A stretch of DNA of 64,000 nucleotides, from contig QULQ01000009.1 of NCBI GenBank assembly GCA_003490145.1, forward strand, positions 1-64,000, given 5' to 3'. The translations under genes were made by a program, and so were the position numbers. The DNA is from Lachnospiraceae bacterium OM04-12BH. Lineage in GTDB: Bacteria > Bacillota > Clostridia > Lachnospirales > Lachnospiraceae. Below are positions 43,275-51,847 of the stretch, one piece after another. Position 1 is the stretch's first letter. Every line of letters begins with the position of its first letter. Under the pieces are notes generated by a model. That model was given only the letters and a program-made list of their open reading frames with translations, did not search any database and had not been told where the DNA came from.

Positions 43275-44066
43275 ATGAAGGTTGATTTATTTTCCATCGG
43301 ACCATTTACGGTACATGGATATGGACTGATGATTGGAATTGGTGTTCTCTGTTGTGTCTTTATGGCAATGAAGAGGGCAAAGAAGTACGGACTTATCGAG
43401 GATGCGATCGTAGATATTGCGATCTGGGGGCTGATCGGCGGCTTTCTTGGTGCCAAGCTGCTGTTTCTGATCGTGGAGTGGAAGCAGTTCCTTAAGAATC
43501 CGCTGGCACTACTAGGCTCAGAGGGCTTTGTGGTATATGGCGGTATTATTGCAGGTGTGGTGGCAGCGATTCTTTATTGTAAAAAGAAGAAGCTGATTTT
43601 TCTGGATTATTTTGACCTGGCTGCACCTTCGATCGCTATGGCACAGGGCTTTGGCCGTATCGGATGTTTTCTGGCAGGCTGCTGCTACGGAAGAGAAACA
43701 GATCTGCCGATCGGTGTGATATTTCCGGAAGGTGCGCTTGCTCCTGCCGGGATAAGGCTTCTGCCAACGCAGCTTATTTCCTCTGCAGGAAATTTCCTGA
43801 TCATGGCGATTCTCCTTGCTGCTTATCCCAGGCGGAAAAGAAAGGGAGATACAGGCTTTTTGTATATGCTGCTTTATGGAGTAGGGCGTTTTCTGATAGA
43901 GTTTCTCAGGAATGATGAAAGAGGAGCAGTGGGAGGACTTTCCACTTCCCAGTTTATATCCCTGTTTATTGTGGCAGCAGGAATCCTGCTGATGTGTAAT
44001 AAAAGGCGGGCACTGGTGGAAGCTGCAGGTCAGACAGGGGCGGATGGAAAGACCGATACGGAATAA
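43275..44066 (+). CDS. lgt: Prolipoprotein diacylglyceryl transferase
   Basis: A 263-residue membrane enzyme with about seven helices and the Lgt signatures HGYGLMIG, GGIIAGVVAA and GRIGCFLAGCCYG, and EFLRNDERG near the C-terminus. It adds the diacylglyceryl group to the lipobox cysteine of preproteins such as the lipoproteins encoded in this window. The start is ATG with aggaaagg upstream. Confidence 0.95.
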   Translation: MKVDLFSIGPFTVHGYGLMIGIGVLCCVFMAMKRAKKYGLIEDAIVDIAIWGLIGGFLGAKLLFLIVEWKQFLKNPLALLGSEGFVVYGGIIAGVVAAILYCKKKKLIFLDYFDLAAPSIAMAQGFGRIGCFLAGCCYGRETDLPIGVIFPEGALAPAGIRLLPTQLISSAGNFLIMAILLAAYPRRKRKGDTGFLYMLLYGVGRFLIEFLRNDERGAVGGLSTSQFISLFIVAAGILLMCNKRRALVEAAGQTGADGKTDTE

Positions 44067-44089
44067 AATAATCAGATGAGGAGAAGAGC

Positions 44090-46894
44090 ATGAAAAAAAT
44101 GGTTCTGGATCATAAAGCGTATGAAGAAACAGCCAGACAGGCGGTTGCGGAAGGACAGGTTCTTCTGATCAATGAGGAGCATACGCTGCCTTTGCAGGAA
44201 GGTACAAGACTTGCCATGTTTGGCAGAATGCAGTTCCATTATTATAAAAGTGGGACCGGTTCGGGAGGCATGGTGAATGTAAGTAAGGTGACTGGTATCC
44301 TGGATGCCCTGAAGGAATCAGGGCAGGTGATACTTGATCCCCAGGTTCTTTCTGCCTATGAGGCATGGGTAAAGGAGCATCCCTTTGACGCTGGTGTCGG
44401 CTGGGGAAATGAGCCATGGTGCCAGGTGGAAATGGAGCTTCCGGAGGAGCTTGTCAGTGAGGCGGCAGCCAGAAACGATGCGGCGCTTGTGATCATTGGA
44501 AGAACAGCCGGAGAGGATCAGGACAATAAAAACCAGGAGGGCTCTTATCTGCTGACAGAGAAGGAAAAAGATATGCTTTCCAAGGTCAGAAAGCATTTTG
44601 AAAGGCTGATCCTTGTACTGAATACCGGAAATATCATGGATATGGATTTCATAGAAGAATATCATCCGCAGGCACTTCTTTACGCATGGCAGGGCGGTAT
44701 GGTCGGTGGCTATGGAACCGCAGATGTACTGCTTGGTAAGACCTGTCCGAGCGGCAGGCTGACAGATACCATTGCTTATAAGATCACGGATTATCCTTCT
44801 GATGCCAATTTTGGCAACAGGGACAGGGATCTTTATGAGGAGGATATTTATGTAGGCTACCGTTACTTTGAAACAGCAGCGAAGGAAAGGGTCCGTTATC
44901 CCTTTGGCTTTGGTCTTTCCTATACAGATTTCAGGATCTGGGACGTCAGCTTCAGCGCAGGGGAAAAGGATGCGGAGATTACCTTTACCGTTCAGAATAT
45001 CGGGACTGTGCCCGGAAAAGAGGTAGTGCAGGTTTATGTGACAGCTCCTGAGGGAGCACTTTCCAAGCCGGAAAAGGTGCTGGCTGGCTTTGCCAAGACC
45101 AGGGAATTAAAGCCGGGGCTTAAAGAGCAGATGAGGATTGCTATTCCCTATGAGAGCTTTGCTTCCTATGATGAAACAGGGACAAGCGGCTTTGCGTCCT
45201 CCTATATTCTGGAAAAGGGTGAGTATTTGTTCCATATCGGAAGGAATGTCAGGGAGACTGAGGTGGCAGGAAGCTTTACTCTTGAGGAAACGGTATGTCT
45301 TGCCTCCCTGTCACAGGCACTGGCTCCGGTGACACCCTTTGAGAGGATGCGTTTTATAAGAGAAAAAGACGGAGCTGTACATAAGGTAATGGAGGCTGCT
45401 CCGCTCAGAAAGAAGAATCCGGCAGAGAAGAGAAAAGAGCTGCTGCCGGAGGAACTTCCATTTACCGGAGATCAGGGATACCGTCTGATCGATGTAAAAG
45501 AAGGAAGGGTATCCATGGATGCCTTTGTGGCACAGTTTAATGATGATGACTTAAGCTGTATCATCCGCGGAGAGGGTATGGGAAGCCCAAAGGTAACACC
45601 TGGAACGGCAGCAGCCTTTGGCGGTGTATCCGAGGAACTTGCACATTTTGGCATCCCCTGCGGCTGCTGCTCTGACGGGCCATCCGGTATGCGGCTTGAC
45701 AGCGGCATGAAGGCATTCAGCCTTCCTAACGGTACACTGCTTGCCAGCACCTTCAATACAGCACTGGTGGAGAAGCTGTATTCCTTTACCGGAATTGAGA
45801 TGGTGAAGAACAAAATAGATGCTCTTCTGGGACCTGGTATGAATATCCACAGACACCCGCTGAATGGAAGAAACTTTGAGTATTTTTCGGAGGATCCTTT
45901 TGTTACGGGAAAGATGGCAGCAGCCATGATCCGTGGCTTAAAGAGTGCAGGAGTGACAGGAACTGCCAAACATTTCTGTGCCAACAATCAGGAGACCGGA
46001 AGATCTACGGTTGATTCTGTTATTTCGGAAAGAGCACTCCGTGAGATTTATCTGAAGGGCTTTGAAATGGCAGTCAGGGAAGCCGGGGCAGATTCCATTA
46101 TGACGACCTATGGAAGCGTAAACGGACTTTGGACAGCCGGAAGCTATGACCTGAATACTACGGTCCTGCGAGGAGAGTGGGGCTTTCAGGGTATCGTGAT
46201 GACCGACTGGTGGGCCAAGATCAATGATGAAGGAGAAGAGCCAAGGATCAACAACTTTGCGGCAATGGCAAAGGCGCAGAACGATCTTTATATGGTCTGT
46301 ACAGATGCTTCAATCAATGACAGTGATGATAATACCCTTTCATCCCTTAAGGCGGGAACACTGACAAGGGGAGAGCTGCAGAGAAATGCAGCAAATATCT
46401 GCGGATTCCTGATGAATACCCATGCTCTTGAAAGAATGGAGGGCATACAGACCAGTGTGGAGGTGATCGGAGAAACAGATCAGGAGATCACTTCAGATGC
46501 AGAGGTTACTTATTATAAAGTCGAAGATGAGATCAGTATTTCTCTGGATGGAGTGGATACCGGCAAGGATAAGGACTTCGTTTTTGCACTGGATCTGCAG
46601 AAGCTTGGCGGGTATCGTGTGGAAGTAACAGCAAAGTCAGACTTATCAGAGCTTGCGCAGCTTCCGGCGACACTGATCTATCAGAGCGTACCGATGGCAG
46701 TCTTTTCCTTTAATGGAACTGGCGGAGAGTGGAAGACGATAAAGAGAAAGGTGGTATTCCATAATAAATACGCGGTACTTCGTCTTTACTTTGCACAGAA
46801 CGGTCTGGAGGTACAGAAGATCACCTTCCGATTCGACAGGGAACTGGAGAGAAAGAATGATGTTATCGAGGCTTATGTAAACAGTAACGACTAA
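44090..46894 (+). CDS. Glycoside hydrolase family 3, domain-permuted
   Basis: A 934-residue GH3 enzyme with permuted order. The alpha/beta (GH3_C) domain comes first (about 15-285; NTGNIMDMDFIEEYHP), then a fibronectin III-like domain (about 290-405; EVVQVYVTAPEGALSKPEKV). The TIM-barrel is C-terminal (about 480-790; GRNFEYFSEDPF, GTAKHFCANNQETGR), with nucleophile Asp in IVMTDWWAK, and a final beta domain follows. There is no signal peptide, so it is cytoplasmic. A beta-glucosidase-like or related activity is likely; the exact sugar is unknown. Confidence 0.9.
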   Translation: MKKMVLDHKAYEETARQAVAEGQVLLINEEHTLPLQEGTRLAMFGRMQFHYYKSGTGSGGMVNVSKVTGILDALKESGQVILDPQVLSAYEAWVKEHPFDAGVGWGNEPWCQVEMELPEELVSEAAARNDAALVIIGRTAGEDQDNKNQEGSYLLTEKEKDMLSKVRKHFERLILVLNTGNIMDMDFIEEYHPQALLYAWQGGMVGGYGTADVLLGKTCPSGRLTDTIAYKITDYPSDANFGNRDRDLYEEDIYVGYRYFETAAKERVRYPFGFGLSYTDFRIWDVSFSAGEKDAEITFTVQNIGTVPGKEVVQVYVTAPEGALSKPEKVLAGFAKTRELKPGLKEQMRIAIPYESFASYDETGTSGFASSYILEKGEYLFHIGRNVRETEVAGSFTLEETVCLASLSQALAPVTPFERMRFIREKDGAVHKVMEAAPLRKKNPAEKRKELLPEELPFTGDQGYRLIDVKEGRVSMDAFVAQFNDDDLSCIIRGEGMGSPKVTPGTAAAFGGVSEELAHFGIPCGCCSDGPSGMRLDSGMKAFSLPNGTLLASTFNTALVEKLYSFTGIEMVKNKIDALLGPGMNIHRHPLNGRNFEYFSEDPFVTGKMAAAMIRGLKSAGVTGTAKHFCANNQETGRSTVDSVISERALREIYLKGFEMAVREAGADSIMTTYGSVNGLWTAGSYDLNTTVLRGEWGFQGIVMTDWWAKINDEGEEPRINNFAAMAKAQNDLYMVCTDASINDSDDNTLSSLKAGTLTRGELQRNAANICGFLMNTHALERMEGIQTSVEVIGETDQEITSDAEVTYYKVEDEISISLDGVDTGKDKDFVFALDLQKLGGYRVEVTAKSDLSELAQLPATLIYQSVPMAVFSFNGTGGEWKTIKRKVVFHNKYAVLRLYFAQNGLEVQKITFRFDRELERKNDVIEAYVNSND

Positions 46895-47042
46895 AGACAG
46901 GGAAAGAGCAGTCAATGCTGTGTGAGATACGTGATATTGGATATTTTGCGACAGCTGCTTCATGGCAGATGCTGGATTTTTGAATTTTTCAGAACTTTTT
47001 GATTAAAAGGAAAAATTCAGATAATAAAAATTGAAAAATGTG

Positions 47043-47084
47043 TTGACAAGCCACTTTGAACATGGTATATTAGCAAAGTGGCTT
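47043..47084 (+). promoter_or_regulatory. tRNA-Val/Met promoter spanned by an inverted repeat
   Basis: TTGACA (47043-47048) and TATATT (47066-47071) have a 17-base spacer. The perfect 11-bp inverted repeat AAGCCACTTTG (47048-47058) and CAAAGTGGCTT (47074-47084) flanks the -10 and covers the start region, so it looks like an operator or a stem in the initial transcript. Confidence 0.75.
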
Positions 47085-47103
47085 GGGTAAACAAGCAGTG
47101 GAC

Positions 47104-47176
47104 GGGATCTTAGCTCAGCTGGGAGAGCATCTGCCTTACAAGCAGAGGGTCACAGGTTCGAGCCCTGTAGGTCCCA
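47104..47176 (+). tRNA. tRNA-Val (TAC)
   Basis: Acceptor GGGATCT pairs with AGGTCCC (one G-U), the anticodon stem is CTGCC with loop TTACAAG and anticodon TAC, and the T-arm is ACAGGTTCGAGCCCTGT. There are 73 bases and no encoded CCA. It is first in a two-tRNA transcript. Confidence 0.95.
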
Positions 47177-47204
47177 CTTCTCTGAAAAGAGAAAAACTGA
47201 ATAT

Positions 47205-47278
47205 GGCGAGATAGCTCAGTTGGCTAGAGCACACGGTTCATACCCGTGGTGTCGAGGGTTCAAATCCCCCTCTCGCTA
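47205..47278 (+). tRNA. tRNA-Met (CAT), elongator type
   Basis: Acceptor GGCGAGA pairs with TCTCGCT (terminal G-U), the anticodon stem is CACGG/CCGTG with loop TTCATAC and anticodon CAT, and the T-arm is GAGGGTTCAAATCCCCC. The first base pair and the sequence fit elongator tRNA-Met better than initiator. A lysidine tRNA-Ile is less likely. Confidence 0.9.
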
Positions 47279-47292
47279 CTATGAGAAAATGG

Positions 47293-47325
47293 GAAATGCT
47301 GAAGAAGACAGCATTTCTTTTTTTC
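47293..47325 (+). terminator. Terminator of the tRNA pair
   Basis: AAATGCTG and CAGCATTT form an 8-bp stem around a 7-base loop, followed by CTTTTTTTTC. Confidence 0.85.
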
Positions 47326-47332
47326 TATCAAA

Positions 47333-47353
47333 GTCGGGGCTTTTGACCCCGAC
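47333..47353 (+). other. Compact GC-rich hairpin
   Basis: GTCGGGG (47333-47339) and CCCCGAC (47347-47353) form a perfect 7-bp stem with a 7-base loop just after the tRNA terminator. No T run follows. It could be a leader element of the next gene 100 bases downstream. Confidence 0.35.
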
Positions 47354-47452
47354 ATCATGAAATCATGCTGTAAACAAAAGTGAGAATCATACTGGAGTTG
47401 TTATAGCTGATCAGTGAGAATACGGATATCATAAAAAGAGAGAGGAACTATT

Positions 47453-47692
47453 ATGGGGTATTTGATTTCGGAAACCACTAGGGAAGAACGTGAGGCGATT
47501 GTTGCCAGGTCACTTGGAAACATATCAGCTAACTGCGATGGCTGTATGTCAGGTCTTGCAGAGATGTATCAGGAATATATTGACGGTCAAAAGGAGCTGA
47601 GGGAGATCAATATGGAGTTCAATGCCCGCTATGTGAGCGGTAAGGAAGTGCCGGGCAGGGAAGGATGTGGTATGAATGTATTTTTCAGATAA
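47453..47692 (+). CDS. Small conserved-looking protein, 79 aa
   Basis: A small soluble protein beginning MGYLISETTREEREAIVARS, followed by a motif NISANCDGCMSGLAEMYQ with a Cys-x-x-Cys. I have the impression that it is conserved in Lachnospiraceae but know no function. The helical middle and CxxC could suit metal or redox binding. It has a good site (gaggaac) and overlaps the next small gene by 17 bases, so the two are co-translated. Confidence 0.65.
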   Translation: MGYLISETTREEREAIVARSLGNISANCDGCMSGLAEMYQEYIDGQKELREINMEFNARYVSGKEVPGREGCGMNVFFR

Positions 47693-47903
47693 GAGTGAGT
47701 ATCAGGATATCAGGGAAAAGTCCCTGATGCAGTGGCTGGATGAGATGGAGCAGCATGAGGATATTGCAGTCCGGGGAGGTGTGAAGCTTGCCAGAGAATA
47801 CGTGCAGTCTCTTCAGAAAGAAATTGAGAATTTAAAGAGCGAGAATGAACTGAAGAAGGAGTATATGAAGAAACTAATGGCCGGTAAAAGAGCCAGAGAG
47901 TGA
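47676..47903 (+). CDS. Small coiled-coil protein, 75 aa
   Basis: An acidic/basic helical protein with a coiled coil over about residues 40-70 (YVQSLQKEIENLKSENELKK). The ATG lies inside the previous gene in another frame with ggaagg upstream. The function is unknown. Coupling with the CxxC protein suggests that the two products act together. Confidence 0.6.
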   Translation: MYFSDKSEYQDIREKSLMQWLDEMEQHEDIAVRGGVKLAREYVQSLQKEIENLKSENELKKEYMKKLMAGKRARE

Positions 47904-47912
47904 AAGAAAAGA

Positions 47913-47956
47913 AAAAAGAAAGAAGCCTGCTGATTTTTATTTACAGCAGGCTTTGG
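47913..47956. terminator. Bidirectional terminator
   Basis: AGCCTGCTG (47924-47932) and CAGCAGGCT (47944-47952) form a perfect 9-bp stem. A-rich sequence lies on the left, giving a T tract for the minus strand, and TTT lies on the right. It serves the small gene pair and the convergent SGNH hydrolase. Confidence 0.7.
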
Positions 47957-47977
47957 CTGTGGTGTGGGGGTTGTTGA

Positions 47978-49210
47978 TTACAGGCTTCTGAATGCCAGTC
48001 TTCCCATGGCTTCATAAGCGGCCGCACTGGGGTGCAGATGATCGCCACTGTCATACCCTGCACGGAAAGCGGCAGGGTGAGCAGGATCACGTACTTCTTT
48101 GTCAAAATCAATACAGGTATCGATCAGGTCTGTACTTCGGATGAAGTCATTGACCTGATTTTTTAATGTTTCCCGGAAGGGAGCATAGGTACGCCAGCCT
48201 TCAATGGGAAGCAGAGTACCCATGAAAATGTGATAACCCAGCTTACGGGCTTCCTGAATGTACCAGATAAGTCCTTCGGTCAGTTCATCAATGGTTGGCA
48301 GATCACTCATGGGACGGAAGGGATTCACGTCTGTGCCTACCGGGTGAATGATGTCGTTGATTCCCTGCTGGATGATGATCGTATCGGCACCGGCAACAGG
48401 AAGCTCGTGAGGGAAACGGACCTTTCCCATCAGTCCATAGGATTCATAAGTGATATTGTCATACTGGCGCAGGATCCTGGTGCCGCTGGCGGCTTTTCGG
48501 ATAATGGCAGTATGGTTATCAGGTACCTTCAGGCATTCTGCCAGCATGTAATCTGGCCAGTCCTGTGAGGTAATGGAATCACCATAGCAGATAACTGCAT
48601 GATTGCAGCTGTCTGTATAGAGGCTGATGTCACTTAAAAAATAAAAGCAGTTTGTCTTTCTTGTTTCATTCAGAGGAAGAACCTCAGCAGTTGAGTGGTT
48701 GTGAACTGAATAAAAGCCTTTTGAAAAAGGCCCGGTTGCAATGACACCTGAACGCATCAGGGTAAATTCTTTCAGATAAAAGCTGACAGAGACGGAATCA
48801 CCCTGGCTGACAGGAAAAGGAAGAGGATCACTGAGGATACGCTTCCCGGCGGGAATAGTAATGGAGACATTACCGTCAAAGGTAATCTGCCTCGAAGTTT
48901 CTTTTATTATGGATTCGGGAGTGTTTCCGGTCATGGCCACGAAGGCAGCAGAAATCGTAATAGATTCTGTGCCACAGAAATTATCAAAGGTAAATCGAAG
49001 GGCACTTCCTGCAAAAGGAACTTTGACAGGATAGCGCAGCGTGAGATCTTTGCTGTAGGTTTCTACTTTATGGTCTGTAATGGACATGGCATTTCCATAA
49101 ATGGCACACCAGTGCCTGCCAGCCTCTGCTTTGTATGTTGAATCTGCGTTGCTTCTGTTGTCTGGAGCTGCGATACTTCTTTTATCTATAGCTGTATTTG
49201 TTGTATTCAT
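47978..49210 (-). CDS. SGNH/GDSL hydrolase with N-terminal beta domain
   Basis: A 410-residue protein. An N-terminal beta-sandwich-like domain (about 35-175; VPFAGSALRFTFDNFCGTES) precedes the SGNH domain with block I CYGDSITSQDW, block III QQGINDI and the catalytic DHLHPSAAAYEAMG near the C-terminus. No signal peptide is seen. It is probably a cytoplasmic carbohydrate esterase. The start at 49210 follows gaaaggaac. It has its own promoter at 49291-49319, next to the 83-bp repeat array. Confidence 0.85.
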   Translation of the reverse strand: MNTTNTAIDKRSIAAPDNRSNADSTYKAEAGRHWCAIYGNAMSITDHKVETYSKDLTLRYPVKVPFAGSALRFTFDNFCGTESITISAAFVAMTGNTPESIIKETSRQITFDGNVSITIPAGKRILSDPLPFPVSQGDSVSVSFYLKEFTLMRSGVIATGPFSKGFYSVHNHSTAEVLPLNETRKTNCFYFLSDISLYTDSCNHAVICYGDSITSQDWPDYMLAECLKVPDNHTAIIRKAASGTRILRQYDNITYESYGLMGKVRFPHELPVAGADTIIIQQGINDIIHPVGTDVNPFRPMSDLPTIDELTEGLIWYIQEARKLGYHIFMGTLLPIEGWRTYAPFRETLKNQVNDFIRSTDLIDTCIDFDKEVRDPAHPAAFRAGYDSGDHLHPSAAAYEAMGRLAFRSL

Positions 49211-49290
49211 CTGTGTTCCTTTCCAAGACGGGTATGTAATCTCTAACAGGGTGACTTTCCGAAAGGTTTGATAACCCATATAATACAGGT

Positions 49291-49319
49291 ATTATACAGC
49301 GGAGCAGAATTCCTGACAA
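49291..49319 (-). promoter_or_regulatory. Promoter of the SGNH hydrolase gene
   Basis: Read on the minus strand, TTGTCA (49319-49314) and TATAAT (49296-49291) have a 17-base spacer. The first array unit begins about 35 bases upstream of the -35. Confidence 0.75.
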
Positions 49320-49350
49320 GAATCACAGAGGAAGCAATCTGAGAAAGCAG

Positions 49351-50150
49351 AGCCGAGCGGGGCATGGGAGAGTGAAAAGGAGCCATCATGCCCCGCAGGC
49401 AGGGAAAAGTGAAGAGGAAAAAAGGGAAAACAGAGCGGAGCGGGGCATGGGAGAGTGAAAAGGAGCAAACATGCCCCGCGGGCAGGGAAAAGTGAAGAGG
49501 AAAAAAGGGAAAACAGAGCGGAGCGGGGCAGGGGAGAGTGAAAAGGAGCAAACATGCCCCGCGGGCAGGGAAAAGTGAAGAGGAAAAAAGGGAAAACAGA
49601 GCCGAGCGGGGCATGAGAGTGAGAAAAGGAGCAATCATGCCCCGCAGGAAGGGGAAAATGAAGAGGAAAAGAAGGAAAACAGAGCCGAGCGGGGCATGGG
49701 AGAGTGAAAAGAGGCAAACATGCCCCGCGGGCAGGGAAAAGTGAAGAGGAAAAGCATGAAAAACAGAGCGGAGCGGGGCATGGGAGAGTGAAAAGGAGCA
49801 AACATGCCCCGCGGGCAGGGAAAAGTGAAGAGGAAAAAAGGGAAAGCAGAGCGGAGCGGGGCAGGGGAGAGTGAAAAGGAGCAAACATGCCCCGCGGGCA
49901 GGGAAAAGTGAAGAGGAAAAGAAGGAAAACAGAGCCGAGCGGGGCATGAGAGTGAGAAAAGAGGCAAACATGCCCCGCAGGCAGGGAAAAGTGAAGAGGA
50001 AAAGAGGGAAAGCAGAGCGGAGCGGGGCATGGGAGAGTGGAAAGAGGCAATCATGCCCCGCGGGCAGGGAAAAGTGAAGAGGAAAAGAAGGAAAACAGAG
50101 CGGAGCGGGGCATGGGAGAGTGGAAAGAAGCAATCATGCCCCGCAGGCAG
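49351..50150. repeat. 83-bp tandem array, ten units, each with an inverted repeat
   Basis: Ten units have left arms GCGGGGCATG starting at 49357, 49440, 49523, 49606, 49689, 49773, 49856, 49939, 50022 and 50105. All spacings are 83 except one of 84. Each has a right arm CATGCCCCGC exactly 30 bases after the left arm start, a 40-base footprint in every unit. Units 3 and 7 change the left arm to GCGGGGCAGG. Units 4 and 8 share a CATGAGAGTGAG variant, so units 2-5 and 6-9 look like a duplicated 333-base block. The arms are joined by purine-rich plus-strand spacers. The array fills the divergent intergenic space between the SGNH gene and the purine permease. The rest of 49211-50297 holds only the two promoters and A-rich sequence. 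Confidence 0.97.
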
Positions 50151-50297
50151 AGAAAGCTGTGAGAATAGGAGAAAAATCAGGACTGACAGGCAGAAAAAGA
50201 AGGAAAAAGAGCTGAAAAAGAAAAAAAGAATCCCACAGATATAAATTATATGATACACTGGTTTTGTCTGTTAACAAAATGAGAAGGAGAGATAGAA

Positions 50298-51656
50298 ATG
50301 GACAAATTTTTCAAGCTGAAAGAGCGTGGAACTGACGTAAGGACAGAGTTTATTGCCGGTATCACGACTTTCATGACAATGGCCTATATCCTTGCCGTTA
50401 ACCCCAGTATTCTGGGAGCAGCCGGTATGGATACAGGCGCAGTTTTTACAGCAACCGCATTAGCATCTGCGCTTGCATCAATCTGTATGGCACTGTTTGC
50501 CAACCTGCCTTTCGTACTTTCTGCAGGAATGGGACTGAATGCCTATTTTGCCTACACAGTTGTGCTGGGAATGGGATACAGCTGGGAGGTTGCCCTGACA
50601 GCCGTATTTGTTGAAGGTATTGTTTTCATCCTGCTTTCCCTGACCAATGTCAGAGAGGCAATTTTCAATGCAATTCCAGGAGGTCTTAAGGTAGCAGTTT
50701 CCGTTGGTATTGGATTATTCATCACCTTCATCGGACTGCAGAATGCACACATCGTAGTAGACGGTTCTACCCTGGTTGGACTGTTTTCTTTTAAGGGATC
50801 TATTCAGGCAGGAACCTTTAATTCTGAAGGAATTACTGTCGTACTGGCACTGCTTGGCATTCTGATCACTTCATTCCTTGTTATCAAGAATGTAAAGGGA
50901 AATATTCTCCTTGGTATTCTGATCACATGGGTACTGGGAATTATCTGCCAGCTTACCGGATTATATGTACCAGCACCGGATGCAGGCTTCTACAGCCTGA
51001 TCCCCAGTGGCATCGTATCTGCACCGGCTTCCCTTGCACCGACACTGTTCAAGATGGATTTCTCTGTGATCGGATCACTGAACTTCCTGGTGGTTGTATT
51101 TGCATTCCTGTTCGTAGATATCTTTGATACCCTTGGAACACTGATCGGATGTGCGACCAAGGCTGATATGCTGGATAAGGATGGCAAGCTTCCTGGAATC
51201 AAAGGCGCTCTGATGGCAGATGCTGTAGGTACTACTGTAGGTGCGTGCTTTGGTACATCTACAATTACAACCTTTGTAGAATCTTCATCAGGTATTGCAG
51301 AAGGCGGACGTACCGGACTTACTTCTATTGTATCAGGAGCACTGTTCCTGCTGGCACTGTTCTTCTCACCTATTTTTCTTGCAATTCCTTCCTTTGCAAC
51401 AGCACCGGCACTTGTCGTTGTTGGTTTCTTTATGATGCAGCAGGTAGCAAAGATTGCATGGAATGATATGCTGGAAGCAATTCCCGCATTTATCTGTATC
51501 TTTGCTATGCCTTTTATGTATTCTATTTCAGAAGGTATCGCATTTGGCGTTATCTCCTATGTAGTTCTTCATGCAGCTGCAGGCAAGGCAAAGAAGATCA
51601 CCCCGCTTATGTGGGTACTGGCAGTACTGTTTATTCTGAAGTACATCTTCCTGTAA
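50298..51656 (+). CDS. NCS2-family purine permease (AzgA-like)
   Basis: A 452-residue permease with about 12 helices and AzgA-type signatures (GITTFMTMAYILAVNPSILG, LPFVLSAGMGLNAYFAYTVV, TFVESSSGIAEGGRTGLTSI). It imports adenine, guanine or hypoxanthine with protons. I see no purine riboswitch in the 150 bases upstream. The gene follows the 83-bp array, which could influence its expression. The ATG has gaaggagag upstream. Confidence 0.9.
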   Translation: MDKFFKLKERGTDVRTEFIAGITTFMTMAYILAVNPSILGAAGMDTGAVFTATALASALASICMALFANLPFVLSAGMGLNAYFAYTVVLGMGYSWEVALTAVFVEGIVFILLSLTNVREAIFNAIPGGLKVAVSVGIGLFITFIGLQNAHIVVDGSTLVGLFSFKGSIQAGTFNSEGITVVLALLGILITSFLVIKNVKGNILLGILITWVLGIICQLTGLYVPAPDAGFYSLIPSGIVSAPASLAPTLFKMDFSVIGSLNFLVVVFAFLFVDIFDTLGTLIGCATKADMLDKDGKLPGIKGALMADAVGTTVGACFGTSTITTFVESSSGIAEGGRTGLTSIVSGALFLLALFFSPIFLAIPSFATAPALVVVGFFMMQQVAKIAWNDMLEAIPAFICIFAMPFMYSISEGIAFGVISYVVLHAAAGKAKKITPLMWVLAVLFILKYIFL

Positions 51657-51675
51657 AAGGAGTACCTGTATAATA

Positions 51676-51751
51676 AGCACAGAAAGCCCAGGCAGACAGG
51701 AGAGGGATAAGGCAGAAATTCCTGTCAAAGCGGGGTTTCTGTGCTTTTTTT
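51676..51751 (+). terminator. Long-loop terminator of the permease gene
   Basis: AGCACAGAAA (51676-51685) pairs with TTTCTGTGCT (51736-51745), extended inside by CCC/GGG, and TTTTTTT follows. Confidence 0.7.
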
Positions 51752-51766
51752 ACTACAAAATGTCCT

Positions 51767-51796
51767 TTGAAATTTTTCACTGAAAAGTGGTACACT
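51767..51796 (+). promoter_or_regulatory. Promoter of the carD gene
   Basis: TTGAAA (51767-51772) and TACACT (51791-51796) are 18 bases apart, giving a leader of about 45 bases to the TTG start at 51848. Confidence 0.6.
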
Positions 51797-51847
51797 AATA
51801 GTATAAACGTAAGAAATGACGGAAAAATTGGAAAGGATGTGATTATT

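Noticed and set aside
49351..50150. CRISPR array.
   Set aside because: There are no unique spacers, the whole 83-bp unit repeats and no cas genes are nearby.
49243..50258. Long minus-strand reading frames (about 207-296 codons) and shorter plus-strand frames across the 83-bp array.
   Set aside because: The array is purine-rich on one strand, so stops are rare in all three frames. The 83-bp period shifts the frame each unit, so the frames cannot encode a stable protein repeat.
50160..50297. Purine riboswitch before the NCS2 permease.
   Set aside because: I looked for the conserved three-way junction sequences and found none.
51767..51847. ATG at 51767 as start of carD.
   Set aside because: It coincides with the -35 box, and TTG 51848 gives the family N-terminus.
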